The position numbers and the translations under genes are program-made. Of a stretch of 64,000 nt of DNA, positions 12,041 through 22,943 are shown piece after piece; positions within the stretch are counted from its first letter, which is position 1; every line of letters begins with the position of its first letter. The notes beneath the pieces are model-generated. The model was not told where the DNA came from. It was given only the letters and a program-made list of their open reading frames with translations, and did no database searches. Source of the stretch: Silurus meridionalis (taxonomy: Eukaryota > Chordata > Actinopteri > Siluriformes > Siluridae); assembly GCF_014805685.1 (NCBI RefSeq), contig NC_060906.1:21558626-21622625 (forward strand). The letters run 5' to 3'.

Positions 12041-12640
12041 GTGTATTTGCACCCTATAAAATGTAAGTTCATAGTACCCTTGAATTTTCAGAATGCTGTT
12101 GCAATATGTAGCTGAGGAAGTGAAGAAAAATGGCAGTAAAGTCTTTCACTCCAACCCATGGAAAGCATTTCTTCTAGAGATCGAATGATAGTGGATTTTA
12201 CCGATACAGATAGCTACAGTTGGGGTGAATCGTGCTTGCCGATAACCGATTAATCGACCGATTTTATAATGGATACTGGCACCATGTAAAATAGTGCTGA
12301 ACTTTATTACTAAAATAAAAAAAAAAATCAATGAATATGTATACTTTTTATAATTAATAAATTATAAATATAATGTAGTGCTCTCTGCGCAGCATGCAGT
12401 CTCACATGTAAAAATAAGCAACACGTGGTGTCATGATTCACCTCTAGAGGGTGCTCTTGTAATGACAGTGGGCCTTCTTAGCATCAACCGTTACCCGGAA
12501 AAACTATCGGTAAGGACAATGTCCCCCAAAGCCGATAGTTCCAGCAATCAATTATCGCTGCCAATTAATTGGCAAAATCGATAAATCAGTCGACCTCTAA
12601 TTTCCTCATGGAGCTGGCTTTGATATAGCTTAGATATATA
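12041..12640 (-). mobile_element. Older repeat carrying the hAT-like insertion
   Basis: The flanks of the insertion, tcactccaacccatggaaag on the left and tcatggagctggctttgata on the right, are adjacent blocks in other family B Tc1 copies. They therefore formed one sequence before the hAT-like element entered. Confidence 0.6.
12175..12599. mobile_element. 425-bp hAT-like MITE with 8-bp target duplication
   Basis: The ends are inverted: tagagatcga on the left and tcgacctcta on the right. The flanks atttcttc (12167-12174) and atttcctc (12600-12607) are an eight-base target duplication with one mismatch, the length made by hAT transposases. The interior has repeated ccgata/tatcgg motifs near both ends and no coding potential. 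Confidence 0.82.
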
Positions 12641-14038
12641 TCTGACATGGAAAAAAAATATCTCAATAATATTAGCTTTTAATATAAAAAAAAAATGGTA
12701 TTCCGTATTTAATATTCGCATCACTAAAACATATACAACATTCAACATAAACAACATTCACTAAAGTATGTGCACACCTGATCGTCACACAGATATGCAC
12801 TGCACACAAAATTGGATGCAAAGAATTGTATAAATTGTCACTGCATTTCGATTTCCATTCACTGGTATTAAATTCTCGATAAAAGTGCATGAAACACACA
12901 ATTGTTTGAATACTGTGTGTGTTTTCTGACTAGGTAGAGGTATGTGTGTGTGTGTTTGTGTGCTATGGCTCGGTCTGTACAGATTTTTACACAAAGTTTA
13001 ATCATTGTGATCAGGATCGACAAATTGTTTTTTACTGCCCTTAAATGAATTCAGTAAGCAGAAAGGGTCCTGCATCAATACCCCGTAGCCGAAGTGCACT
13101 TTCAGACATGCCTGCTTTTTTTTTCTTGCCAGCCCATTGTGTGCTCAGAAAGCTCAGTGTCTGAAAGCAGAGTGTGAAGGTAATGACTGCTCTTCTGTCT
13201 CTCGGAGTGGACTGGCCATTATGAGACGAAGACGACACCTTAACGCCATTCTCTGGCTTAGTCATTGTTGGACCAGAGCTGTTCATGCAGATTATTACTC
13301 TCCGACCAGACAATTATGGAAGTGGACTCTGTATAAAATTTTTTGCAATAATTACAGGCAAAAACGATGTTTTATTTCCTCCTGTGGTGAAATCAGCTTC
13401 ACTAATATTTCTATTATTGTTCTATCATCAGTCTATAGTAGAGATCTCCATAACTGGGGCACATGTGATTCACATCTTGATGCATAGCGAGCGATACAAT
13501 ACATTAAAGATACATATGAAGAATCTACCGTGATGTGTGATGTGATATTATTCACCCCATTGCGTTGGCAATGCGATCAGATTTCTAGTTGATTCAGTAC
13601 AATGTGATTCAATTGAAATAAGATGCTCTGCAGTTCAATATGGTACAGATAGTTCACTTTTATTTCTTTGGTTCAGTCAAACAGCAAATCATCAATTTAC
13701 TTAACTGCCTTCTGACTTCTTACATGTCTCTTTCACAAACAGGCCATTGTATTGCGCACAAAAAATTATAAAACCAGAAGTTATTTTTCTGTTCTGTCTG
13801 CAGGAGGATTCAGTTCTACCTCTGCCATGTTAATCTGTATTCTAGCAGTGGTGCTGAGAGAACACGCTTGAGAAACAATTTAGCGAGGAGAAATCAATCA
13901 ACATATCAAATATTGGTTGCAAATTATTATAATTATTATATATTATAATATCTCGCTACTTGAACTTCTGGAAGCATTTATATACTGTAAATTGGTGGTT
14001 TCTGAGGCTGGTAATTTTAATAATTCTAAATAATTCTA
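12641..14038. other. Largely unassigned; one repeat at 13480-13700
   Basis: Bases 13480-13700 match the two halves of a repeat found at 23410-23530 and 24426-24503 (cagttcaatatggtacagat, cacttttatttctttgg). The remainder, including a GC-richer part at 13060-13320, has no recognisable gene; open frames there show no family resemblance. Confidence 0.45.
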
Positions 14039-14042
14039 ATGG

Positions 14043-14125
14043 AGGTGGTAGCTCAGTGGTTAAGGCTTAGTTGTAAGTCACTCTGGATAAGGGCATCCGC
14101 CAAACGCTGTAAATCTAATAAATGT
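14043..14125 (+). repeat. tRNA-derived SINE, internally deleted
   Basis: The head ggtggtagctcagtggttaa (A box) is followed directly by the tail block cactctggataagggcatcc and cgccaaacgctgtaaat. The central B-box region seen in the 44275 copy is missing. Confidence 0.75.
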
Positions 14126-14575
14126 ATCCTCTGCAGCAGAGGTAGCTCTTGGTCTTCTTTTCCATGCATGGTTTTCAGTAAAGCCTGTTTCATCATAGAG
14201 TTTGATTTGAAGACTTCCCTTTGGGATACATTGAAAGTTCCTTAGATTTTTTAAAAACGTTTGTAAAGTGAACTTGTAGGTGGAAGTCAGTTTGGATTAA
14301 GTTACCAATCCATGGAATATCATGTAAAATATTAAGAACTGTTTATATGATAGCAAAGTCGGGTCTTGCTGAAAGATGCAGATGGAGAAAATATCCGTTG
14401 ATTAAAAAGAAAATCAGTTGTAGAAAGCATTCAGAAAACTATTATGGTGGGTGTGGTCTTATATTCTAATGAGCATGCTTGATTGACAGCTTTCTGTCAG
14501 ATATTGGGAGCCTCATATGTCACTTCACCGAAACTTCATATTTGTGTTTCTACAAGGGGAATCATTAATCATCTC

Positions 14576-14579
<4 letters not shown>

Positions 14580-14611
<32 letters not shown>
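14580..14611. repeat. CA microsatellite upstream of exon a
   Basis: Sixteen CA units ending about 120 bases before the acceptor of the first visible exon. An open frame running from here into the exon is a by-product of the repeat, not an alternative start. Confidence 0.97.
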
Positions 14612-14615
<4 letters not shown>

Positions 14616-14729
14616 TTTTATTCATGCACTGGGAATCTAAAACAGTTTCCCCTCTTCATGCTAGCAGCTTTATTTGACAGCACTTGGTGTCTTCCCAAAT
14701 CCCTCATAACTCTTTTTTTCGTAACGCAG

Positions 14730-15161
14730 GTGATTTATGCGCTCAACACAAAAAACGATGAGCATGAGGCAGCTATCCAGACCCTGAAGGAGGCCCACGA
14801 AGAGGAGGTGCAACAAATCCTGTCAGAAACGCGTGAGAAGATTATGCAGTACAAGAGCAAGATCAGCGATGAGATGGACCTGAAGCGGCGCATCCAGTCC
14901 CTGGAGGAATCCATGGAGGTGCACGACAGGATGAAGCGGCAGGCGCTGGCCGAGTTCGAGTCGTACCGGCAGCGTGTAGAGGATATGCAGCTGTGCACAG
15001 AGGCGCAACATACGCAGCGCGTGGTCAGCATGTCACGCGAGGTCGAGGAGATGCGGCGCTCCTTCGAGGAGAAGTTAAGAGGCTTTGCCCAGGTGCAGGC
15101 ACAGTTTGAGCAGGAGAAGAGACAGGCCCTGGAGGAGCTACGCACCGCTCACAGACAAGAG
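14730..15161 (+). CDS. fam184a: fam184a coding exon a (144 codons)
   Basis: This exon opens the visible part of the protein with VIYALNTKNDEHEAAIQTLKE and ends ..EELRTAHRQE. It is phase 0 at both ends (432 nt). The acceptor follows a short T-rich tract and reads cgtaacgcag before GTG; the donor is GAG/gtactg. The whole exon is a continuous coiled coil with heptad-like spacing of Leu, Ile and Met among Glu, Lys and Arg. FAM184A begins the same stretch directly after a conserved KKIAQLTK segment, which must come from an upstream exon; I did not find that exon between bases 1 and 14729. Codon use is GC-rich (CTG, GAG, CGC), unlike the AT-rich introns. A CA microsatellite lies about 120 bases upstream of the acceptor. 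Confidence 0.93.
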
Positions 15162-15203
15162 GTACTGACTGCACATTTCAGTTTCTTTTATATGCAACCC
15201 TTC

Positions 15204-15600
15204 TTCCAAAAAAGTTGGAACACTGTGCAAAATGTTCATAAAAACAGAATGCAATGATTTGCAAATCATATAATCCCAAATTTTAGTTACAATGGAACAG
15301 TTGGAATTAAAAATTAAATGGCAGCAAAATGTTTCAAAAAGTTGCGATGGAGCAACAAACGTCTGGAAAAAGTAAATGCTATTAAAACGACAGTTAAAGT
15401 AACATTTTGCAGCTAATGAGGTCAATTGACAACAGGTCATTAAGATTAGGTATAAAATGTGTATATTAGAGAGTCTCTCAGAAGGAAAGATTGGCAGAGC
15501 TTTACATATGCACCATTTGAAAACATTTGGCACAACATGAAATGAAAAACACAACAAAGAACACCCAGAACTGTTGAGCAGCTAAAACCCTGTATTAGAC
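15204..15600 (+). mobile_element. DNA transposon fragment with ttccaaaaaagttgg terminus
   Basis: The piece begins with ttccaaaaaagttggaacac, the terminus of a family widespread in fish, and continues through agtctctcagaaggaaaga and agaactgttgagcagctaaa. It fills most of the short intron between exons a and b. Other parts of the family appear at 27905-28450 and 62990-63690. Confidence 0.7.
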
Positions 15601-15661
15601 ACATTGTTTTATTGTTGTTTAGGAACCATTTATTACAATAGATTTTTTTTATTGGGTCTAG

Positions 15662-16083
15662 GTCCAGGAGCTGCTTCGATCACACCAGAGCCAGAACGCC
15701 AACTTCAACAAAGATCAGGAGAAGCTGAGCCAGCTGCACAAGCAGGAGGTTGATTCTCTAACAGAGCGGGTGGAGGAGCTCAAGCAGGACAAGAAGCGTT
15801 TGGTGGAGGAATACGAAGCCAAGCTGAGCAAGGCGCAGGCCTTCTACGAGAGAGAGTTGGAGGCCATGAAGCGCACGCAGCAGATGACCGCCGAGAACCT
15901 GCTGGCCTGGAAGAAGACCGAGGCGGAGCTAAGAAAGGAGTTCCAGGCGCAGGAGGCGGCACTGCAGAAGACCCTGGGCAAGCTGCGCTCTGAGCTGCAG
16001 CGGGTTCAAGAGGAGGCCAGGGAGAGTCAGGAGAAGTCTCACAAACTGCAGGCCTCTCTTAGCGCCTCGAGAGCAACATGAAG
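15662..16083 (+). CDS. fam184a: fam184a coding exon b, with apparent 1-nt deletion
   Basis: The exon continues the coiled coil (VQELLRSHQSQ.. to ..KLQASLSA) and contains the conserved FYERELEAMKRTQ and LRKEFQAQEAALQKTLGKL blocks. It starts in phase 0 after a tctag acceptor and ends at AAG/gtaacg. Its length is 422 nt, one short of a multiple of three, although the next exon also needs phase 0. In the open frame the last codons are S-R-A-T followed by TGA at 16079-16081. One base over, the same DNA reads E-S-N-M-K, which aligns with the E-N-N-V-Q of the human protein and runs straight into the next exon. A single missing base near 16068 explains this. It could be an assembly error, a null allele, or early decay of one gene copy; the intact later exons favour the first two. 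Confidence 0.9.
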
Positions 16084-16089
16084 GTAACG

Positions 16090-16734
16090 ACAGGAACAAG
16101 TGCAAGGGGAGGGATTTCAATAAATTCCAATATCAACACATTTCTTTACATCTTTTTATTTTTTACACGGGCATTAAACATCAAAGAGGGGGCATTGTCT
16201 TGCTTGAACAGGTCCGGGTCTCCTAGTTCAAGCGGAAGGGAAACTTGTATCTTATACAATTGTGTTTTCAATTTTGTAGCAACCGTTTGGGGAAGAAATA
16301 CATATGGGTGGAGAAAACCAGGTACCTTTCTCCTTATATATTGTAGCCTTTCCCATATACACAGTTCTAATTTTATAGGCTATAAACTAAACCCTAAACT
16401 CTTTTGATTGGCGAAAAGTGAATTGGTAAAAAGTAATAAAACGTACAAGACCTCCGATATCCAGCTTGTAACATGGTTATCTTGTTTAGTTGTTTATAAG
16501 ACCGTCTTTCCAGTTGATCACGTAAGGCAGTGTAAAGCATCTTATGGACATTCCTAGCAACGATTCTCCATTTTGCATTTATTACAGAGGGACCTGAGGC
16601 CACTTCTTTGGCCTTCTGCAAGTGAATACACACAGATCTTTACTTAATCAGGGTATGTTGTTGTTTTAAAGCTTCTGTGACCGCGACAAAATTCGCCATC
16701 ATCTGACTCCATTTGACTTCCTTATTCTGTATAC
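16090..16734. other. Intron sequence with weak Tc1-like traces
   Basis: Bases 16195-16340 resemble the middle of the family B Tc1 element (ttgaacaggtccgggtctcc, gggtggagaaaacc near acatatggg). Nothing coding is seen in the rest. Confidence 0.4.
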
Positions 16735-16754
16735 AGAAGATACACCAAATAACC

Positions 16755-16807
<53 letters not shown>

Positions 16808-16837
16808 AATATATGCAGGTTATTAAGTGTATCTTCT
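16735..16837. repeat. Inverted repeat enclosing a TA microsatellite
   Basis: The arms are agaagatacaccaaataacc followed by tgca (16735-16758) and tgcaggttattaagtgtatc followed by ttct (16814-16837). They match at 22 of 24 positions, and the interior is almost pure TA. The unit can fold into one long hairpin in DNA or RNA. It resembles a very small foldback element whose loop has expanded. Confidence 0.85.
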
Positions 16838-16983
16838 ATATGTAATAATAACACTGTGTGTGTGTGTGTATGTGTGTGTGTATATATGTACCGTCTGGGT
16901 TTAGGCGTACATGAAGACACCTTTTTCATCTTCTCTTGTCGTTTGATCTTCAAAGAGTGCGGTTGTGTTTTGTACACATACAC

Positions 16984-16985
<2 letters not shown>

Positions 16986-17040
<55 letters not shown>
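16986..17040. repeat. CA microsatellite
   Basis: About 27 CA units, following a shorter TG-rich block at 16854-16885. Together with the TA hairpin it makes a 300-base simple-sequence cluster. Confidence 0.97.
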
Positions 17041-17042
<2 letters not shown>

Positions 17043-17514
17043 CACCGGTTGATGAGAGAGCCACTGTTAAATCCCTCGGACTCCTTTATGAATTTTGAAA
17101 TAGAGACGTTATTTATGAGCGTAATTAGCCGGGCTTCCGAGGACCAGAACGAATCAGGAGAAGGTAAAAATAACTGTTCGGAAACAAATCTTTCGAAATG
17201 TTCAGCTAATGCTGTACTACAGAAAGAGCACACACATCCACAGTGCATTCTGTTCTGTTTTAATATACATACGGTATTGTAGATATTCTGCACCTTGTGG
17301 CAGCGCTCGAAGTTGACGTGTTGGAAGCAGGGAAAATGGCCAAGCTTAAGGATCTGGGCAACTATCACAAGTAATTTTACAACATTTCCGAACAGCAGGT
17401 CTCCAAAGCATAATTTTTGTTAGCAAAAGCTAGCCTGTCTGGTCAGAACCTGCAGATACCTGCTATTATGGAACGGTGTATATTTTATTGCAGCTTTTGT
17501 GTATGGAGCTACCA

Positions 17515-17790
17515 GTCGGACTGACAAGTTTATTTCTAAAGCGCTTTTCACAACAGACATGTCCAGGACAACAGACATTGTCTCGAAGCCGCTTTACAGA
17601 ATTTAACAGTTAAGGTGAACGATGTGTATTTATTCCTGATGAGCAGCCATGACGACTGTGGCAAGGAAAAACTCCCTTAGATGTTATGAGGAAGAAACCT
17701 TGAGAGGAACCAGACTCAAAAGGGAACCCATCCTCATCTGGGTGACATCAAGAGTGTGATCATTAATCTTTAAACCAATGAAAGCACCTA
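17515..17790 (-). mobile_element. L2-type LINE 3' end
   Basis: Minus-strand copy with the usual blocks (agtttatttctaaagcgctt, gactgtggcaaggaaaaact, gaaaccttgagaggaaccag, ggtgacatcaagagt). A short internal duplication of acaacagacattgtc is visible near 17560. Confidence 0.82.
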
Positions 17791-17839
17791 CAATAGGCTC
17801 CTGTGTATTAGAACAGAACCATGTTAGCAGTGGTGGTCT

Positions 17840-18085
17840 GGTCTGTAACCTACCTGGATGGACTATGGAAAGAAGACAAGCTCTGGGCAATGTTCTGCTG
17901 GGGAACCTTGGGCATTCATTGGGTCCTGGTTTTAAAGATCTGCCAGATGATATGACAGAACACCTTTAGTCTTGTGGAGTCTGTGCCTTGATGGGTCAGA
18001 GCTGTTTTGGGGGCACATGCAGGACCTACACAATATAAGGCAGGTGGATTTAAAATGTTTAAATATGACAGCGGCTGAGATCGAA
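17840..18085 (+). mobile_element. Tc1-type transposon 3' remnant
   Basis: The order gaccat..gggaaccttgggcattcat, then gagtctgtgccttgatgggt, cagagctgttttgggggcac and caatataaggcaggtggatt follows the last 250 bases of a common fish Tc1-type transposon. The stretch includes the final codons and terminal UTR, but no frame remains open. Confidence 0.65.
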
Positions 18086-18311
18086 ACCCAGTTATAATAT
18101 ATATCCAAAACTGGACAAGTGGACAAGCGCAGCTAACCGAAAATGAATTTTAGTACCAGCTCAAGACTTTTACAAAAGTGAGTCTGATCTCAGGAGGCGT
18201 TACACAATAACAGTGTTTTTTATGCAAATGAATTCGGAGTCAGAAGAAAGATGAATTCTGGTACTGATAATGATTTTAAAATTGATGTTCGACACGAACA
18301 CTTCACTTCCT

Positions 18312-19195
18312 ATGTACAGTATCTCACAAAAGTAAGTACGCCCCTCACATTACAGCAACCAGTTCACTACTATAGAAATGAAATTTGGAGATATTTTAGA
18401 GTAGTCAATGTGCAGCTCGTGTAGCAGTACAGATTTACTGTCTTCTGAAAATAACTCAACATACAGCCATTAATGTGTAAATAACTGCAACAAAAGTAAA
18501 TACACCCTCAGTGAACATGTCAAAGCTGTGTCCAAAATGTCTTTATTTGGTGTCAACATCATTGTTATGTAGCACTGCTTTAATCCTCCTGGGCATGGAA
18601 TTTACCAAAGATGCACAGGTTGTTCCTGGGATCCTCTTCCACTCACATGCACATAATAACATCACGGAGCTGCTGGATGTTAGACACATGGAGCTTCTCC
18701 ACCTCTTGCTTAAGGCCCCACAGGTGCTCAATAGGGTTAAGGTCTGGATTCATACTTGGTCACTCCAAGTGACCTTCAGCTTGTTATGTTGGAAAACTGC
18801 CATTCGGCCTGGTTTCTGAAGGAAGGGCATCATGTTCTGCTTTAAAAGGTACATGTTGGAATCCATGTTTCCCTCAATAAACCACAGATTCCCAGTACCA
18901 GCAGCACTCATGCAGCCCCAGATCATGATGCTGCCACCACCATGCTTGACTGTAGACGAGACACAATTTTCTTGGTTCTCCGCACCAGTGTGTCACCACA
19001 CATGCTGGACAACATCTGAGCTAAACAATTTTATCTTGGTCTCATCAGACCACAGGACATGGTTCCAGTAATTTATGGTCTTGGACAGGTTATCTTGGAT
19101 ATATTTTAGAGTAGTCAGTCTGCAGCTCGTTTAGCAGTACAGATTTGATGTCCTCTGAAAATAGCTAAACAAACAGCCATTATGTAAAGCTAATT
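18312..19195 (-). mobile_element. Tc1-like element (family D) with transposase remnant
   Basis: The left terminus acagtatctcacaaaagtaa is characteristic of a fish Tc1 family. On the minus strand the region 18970-18540 encodes a broken DD34E transposase C-terminal half: VKHGGGSIMIWGCMSAAGTG, GNLWFIEGNMDSN, then frameshifts. The right end, 19092-19190, is a direct rather than inverted copy of 18385-18480, so the element is rearranged. Confidence 0.8.
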
Positions 19196-19309
19196 TATGA
19201 TTTGCTCAGGAGCTCTTGGTTCCACAACTCCAACTGACTGGATAAGACTGTAAAAAGGACTTTACTTATCATCACACACTCGTGCTCACTCTCTGGTGTT
19301 TTTAATGTT

Positions 19310-19440
19310 TTCATGATTTATAATCTCACTCTTGGTGTCACCCAGATGAGATCAGGTTCCCCTTTTGTTTTATAATTCTTAGATTCCTAACTGTCCATTA
19401 AAAGCACAATAGAAATAAACTTGAATTGAATTGAAAGCAT
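19310..19440 (+). mobile_element. L2-type LINE 3' end, short
   Basis: The stretch cttggtgtcacccagatgag to gaaataaacttgaattgaattg contains the extreme 3' end of the family with part of the 3' UTR deleted. Confidence 0.75.
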
Positions 19441-20070
19441 CACATACGACTGAAAAAGTCAGGCGATTCTTCCCAATTCTTCTATCCATATACTATATCT
19501 AGTCATTTTGTTGAGTACCTCTGCTGTAGACTAGACATTTTTCAGAATGTTGTTGCAAAGTCTACCTGAGGAACCGAATCAAAACGGCAGTAAAGCATCA
19601 CGTCTGCGTTTGCCACAATCTGTTCAAGATTACACACCATTCATTTGTGAAATATAAACTTCGTTCGTTCTCTAAATCATGCTGAGAAGACAGCATACAT
19701 AAAAAAACTGCTCAATTAGATCTGACGAAGTGCCTGCTCCTTTTCAGTGCTCTGCGAGGACACATGAGAACGTGCGAAAAGAAAAAAGTTTAAAACGAGT
19801 AATAAAGGAGCGTTCCAGGCAGAAAATCAGAGAGTGAAAGATAGCCAGGATTGTATAATAGAAGTGAACATGACAGCCAGAAAGAGAAGCGAGCTGAAGA
19901 AATTGACAATAAGAATAGGAGAGGAGGAGTGCAGGGAGATGGAGGGGTGGACATTTCTGATATTTGAGAAGGCAAATGGAAATGGCTGGATGGAGAGAAG
20001 CATGTACTGCGATTAGCGATGTACTGTTTATTTCATTTCATCTATGTATTGTATGTGTGTGTACATATAG

Positions 20071-20206
20071 GAGCTGCACAAACAGCTGGATGAGGTGACC
20101 CAGGATGCGGAGATCATTGCGATCAGGCAGAAAGAAGCGGAGTGCGAGCTGGAAGCCACCAGAGATCGAGTTCAGCAGCAGGCCACGGAGATCCTCCTCA
20201 AAGCCA
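20071..20206 (+). CDS. fam184a: fam184a coding exon c (45 codons plus 1 nt)
   Basis: The translation ELHKQLDEVTQDAE.. to ..QQQATEILLKA aligns with the human LQKQLDDAKEGE.. to ..QQQASDLVLKAS segment. The acceptor is tacatatag before GAG, preceded by a TG-rich rather than a classic pyrimidine tract. The donor is A/gtgaga, which leaves a split serine codon completed by the next exon. The exon begins in phase 0, so it reads correctly only if the base missing from the previous exon is present in the real transcript. Confidence 0.92.
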
Positions 20207-20325
20207 GTGAGATATCTTCAGCAACTTTTCAATGCATGTCCAAAACAGCAACATATACACTTTAGTTGGTTGTGATACCAACTAAAACCAGACACATATT
20301 CATGTTAAAGCTTTAGAATATGGTG

Positions 20326-20935
20326 TAGGGGTGTAACGGTAGACGTATTTGTACTTAAGTTTTTCGGTACAGGGCTTTCGCTTCAGCACACAAATGTACC
20401 GGAAATACAGTTTGTTTCGGGCATGCATAAAAAACACTAAAGAATCCAGAGCGCTAATGTTATCCGCTAACCAGGAAGTGACTAGCAGCTAACGCTAGCG
20501 CTATGAATTATTTAGCGTTTTATGTCCAGCTTCAAGAATTTCTCTTAAAAGGAGAAAATCCTGACAATTCGCTGTGAATGAATGAAGAATGGAAGAAGGG
20601 AAGACATTTGTTAAAGTCTGCTGAAATAAGTAGAATAGTTAAGTAGATCATATCTTCAGAAAATTACATATTAAATGTAAAACACACACACGAACACGCA
20701 CACGCACACACTTACATACACATCTGTATTACCCAAATAGGGTCTAACAAATTTAAACTATTTAATTAAAATGGTACATTTTTTGTAATCAATTTATTTT
20801 GTGCCAATTTAATTGATTACTCAATAAATATAATAAAAAGTTATTTTTTATTTTTTTTATTTTTATATAACTTTCAAAAAGATTGTTTTATATATTATTT
20901 AACCAAGCAGTAAAAATGCAATATATAAAAAATAT
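20326..20935. mobile_element. hAT-like nonautonomous element, left part
   Basis: The left terminus taggggtgtaacggtagacg is the inverse partner of the right terminus at bases 440-464, and the interior matches bases 9-200. It starts 119 bases after the donor of exon c. No right terminus is seen; the copy fades into TA repeats. Confidence 0.72.
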
Positions 20936-20960
20936 AAAAATAATAATTAAAAAAAGATTT

Positions 20961-20970
20961 TATATATACA

Positions 20971-21040
<70 letters not shown>
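20961..21040. repeat. TA microsatellite
   Basis: About 40 nearly uninterrupted TA units. The length in the assembly may be unreliable. Confidence 0.95.
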
Positions 21041-21044
<4 letters not shown>

Positions 21045-21124
21045 TTGGTATAAAAGAATATTTCAATTTAATTTAGCTTTACAAAGATAAATAGGTTATA
21101 AAATATGGTGTATGTTAGTGTTTA

Positions 21125-21545
21125 TAATTTTATTCCTTGTAAGTTTATCCCTAATGAGTGAGCCAGTGGTGACTGTGGCAAGGAAAAACTCTCTGAGATG
21201 GTATGAGGAAGAAACCTTGAGAGGAACCAGACTTATAAGGGAACCCCATCTGCATCCTTAACACTGAATGTCCAGTCATTACAGTTCCATCATTGTTCAG
21301 TGTGCTGTTCAGTGATAGGTATTTAAATACCTTGTGTTTCCTTGTGTGTGTAAGCATAGTTGGTAATAAAGCTATTTCTGATTCTGATTCTGAAATACAG
21401 AACTGTTCATGCAGTCCTAAGACAGATTGTTGATATTAATTACATTCCAAATCCATCCAGTTCTTGAGTTGCTCAGTAACTTCATAGATCTTTGGGCCGT
21501 TCATGTGGAACCATCCCTTCCTCGGCTGCACAGAGTGTTTCTAAT
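21125..21545 (-). mobile_element. L2-type LINE 3' region
   Basis: Blocks gtttatccctaatgagtgag, gactgtggcaaggaaaaact and gaaaccttgagaggaaccag match the family. The more 5' part (cagttcttgagttgctcagt, aacttcatagatctttgg) matches the plus-strand copy at 29140-29200. Confidence 0.75.
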
Positions 21546-21611
21546 TAAAGCAAACTCCGTCCAAACATAGGACGTCGGGATTAATCAAGCGGATCCGAAA
21601 AGAACATCGCT

Positions 21612-21840
21612 AGTCATACGAGGTGGTATCAAAAAGTTTTGAGAGTAACGGAGCTTTCTTCAGGAAACTTTGTGACACCACCTTGTATTGTCTTTGGCCT
21701 TTGTGGCACAAAATCAGGACTTGGGAGTGTTTTAAAACTTGGCAGACATCAGTAGGGGAAATAAAAACATAGTTTTGCAATGCTGTCCAATACATAGGAT
21801 ACAGCAATCACTGTGGTCTTCACTTCATGTTCAGTTGAGT
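21612..21840 (-). mobile_element. Mariner-like fragment
   Basis: The terminus-like start cgaggtggtatcaaaaagtt and following gagtaacggagctttcttca resemble a mariner family found in many animals. No intact frame. A separate mariner transposase remnant is at 54480-54925. Confidence 0.5.
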
Positions 21841-22139
21841 GAGTATAATAAGTGGTGGGATTAAACGAAGTACTGGGTTTTCGAAATCATTCAAAATAAA
21901 AAACTTGTTTATAAAAGTCCAGATTCTTTACTAGAACTTCGGCGTCCTTGTTCAATATTGTAACAACTATATTTTCTGCCTTCAAATCCACATACCTCGC
22001 TGCTTCTTTGGCGTCCTTGGCAGTCTTTTTTTGACGATGCTGATAGCCAGAGTATTAAAGTGTCTCTCTGATAAAGGATGTTTGGCAACCGCAACAACAC
22101 CTGATACCTCCTGATTTACTTCGGAGCGCTCGTAGCACT

Positions 22140-22930
22140 GGGTGAGTTCCTGCAGCTCAGAGCGTGATTTGCTTGTTGGGACACAAAGCTATTTATTTCA
22201 ATCTTTACTCATCTGTATTCTGATTCATGGAGGGAATAAGGGAGTTAAAGAGTCCGAAACCAGTGTTTGCTTTGTTTTGAAGCTTTTCTTAGCCACTCAA
22301 TGTTGGAGAAATCTGTGGCGACAGATGACGGTTTCCTGGCAACCGCAGCAAAACGCTACAGCTTTGTTGCTTCATGAACCTTATCAATCATTTTCTGGAA
22401 CGTTTCCTCCAGGCCTGTGGTTTAAACACCTGGACTCGATGTTCTCGCGCCACAGTGTCTAACAGACCCCATGATTATTATGTATATTTTTTATCAGACT
22501 GCTTATGTAATCTTTTTTCAAATGGATTACGTTAAGATGCATCTGTTAGCCTAACCAAACATCTGGAGCTTTATTGATTTATTTTTTTGTTGTTCATGCT
22601 TAATATTTATTCATAGAATAGTGTAAGGTAGATCCAATGTACTGTATGATGTCAAAGCCTTTTGTCTTAGAGGGCTCTTCTTACGCACTTTGAAATTAAA
22701 GTCCAATCCTGAAAATAGCGTTTATAAGGGATTACATATGCTCTGCTCCAGAATGATGAGCTCTCTAGGACCCAGTGCATCTTTCCCCTATTCTCTAGAA
22801 ACACCTGGTGTCTTGATAACACTCATCAACTATTACTCTGAAGTAAAAACAAGTTAGATGCTCAGATCCTAAACTAGGATGCTACATTCAGGAAGAAATG
22901 TAAGCCTTTGTCTAAAACTCTAAATATTAA
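22140..22930. other. Intron sequence, nothing recognised
   Basis: Moderately balanced base composition without repeats I recognise. The stretch up to the exon d acceptor (tgatctcag) is ordinary intron. Confidence 0.5.
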
Positions 22931-22943
22931 CCTGTGATCTCAG

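Noticed and set aside
14517..14729. Extension of exon a upstream as an alternative N-terminus
   Set aside because: The extension translates a CA repeat; the family sequence starts exactly at the AG acceptor at 14729.
1..14729. First coding exon of fam184a (segment ending KKIAQLTK)
   Set aside because: Searched for by eye and not found; it probably lies upstream of the window.
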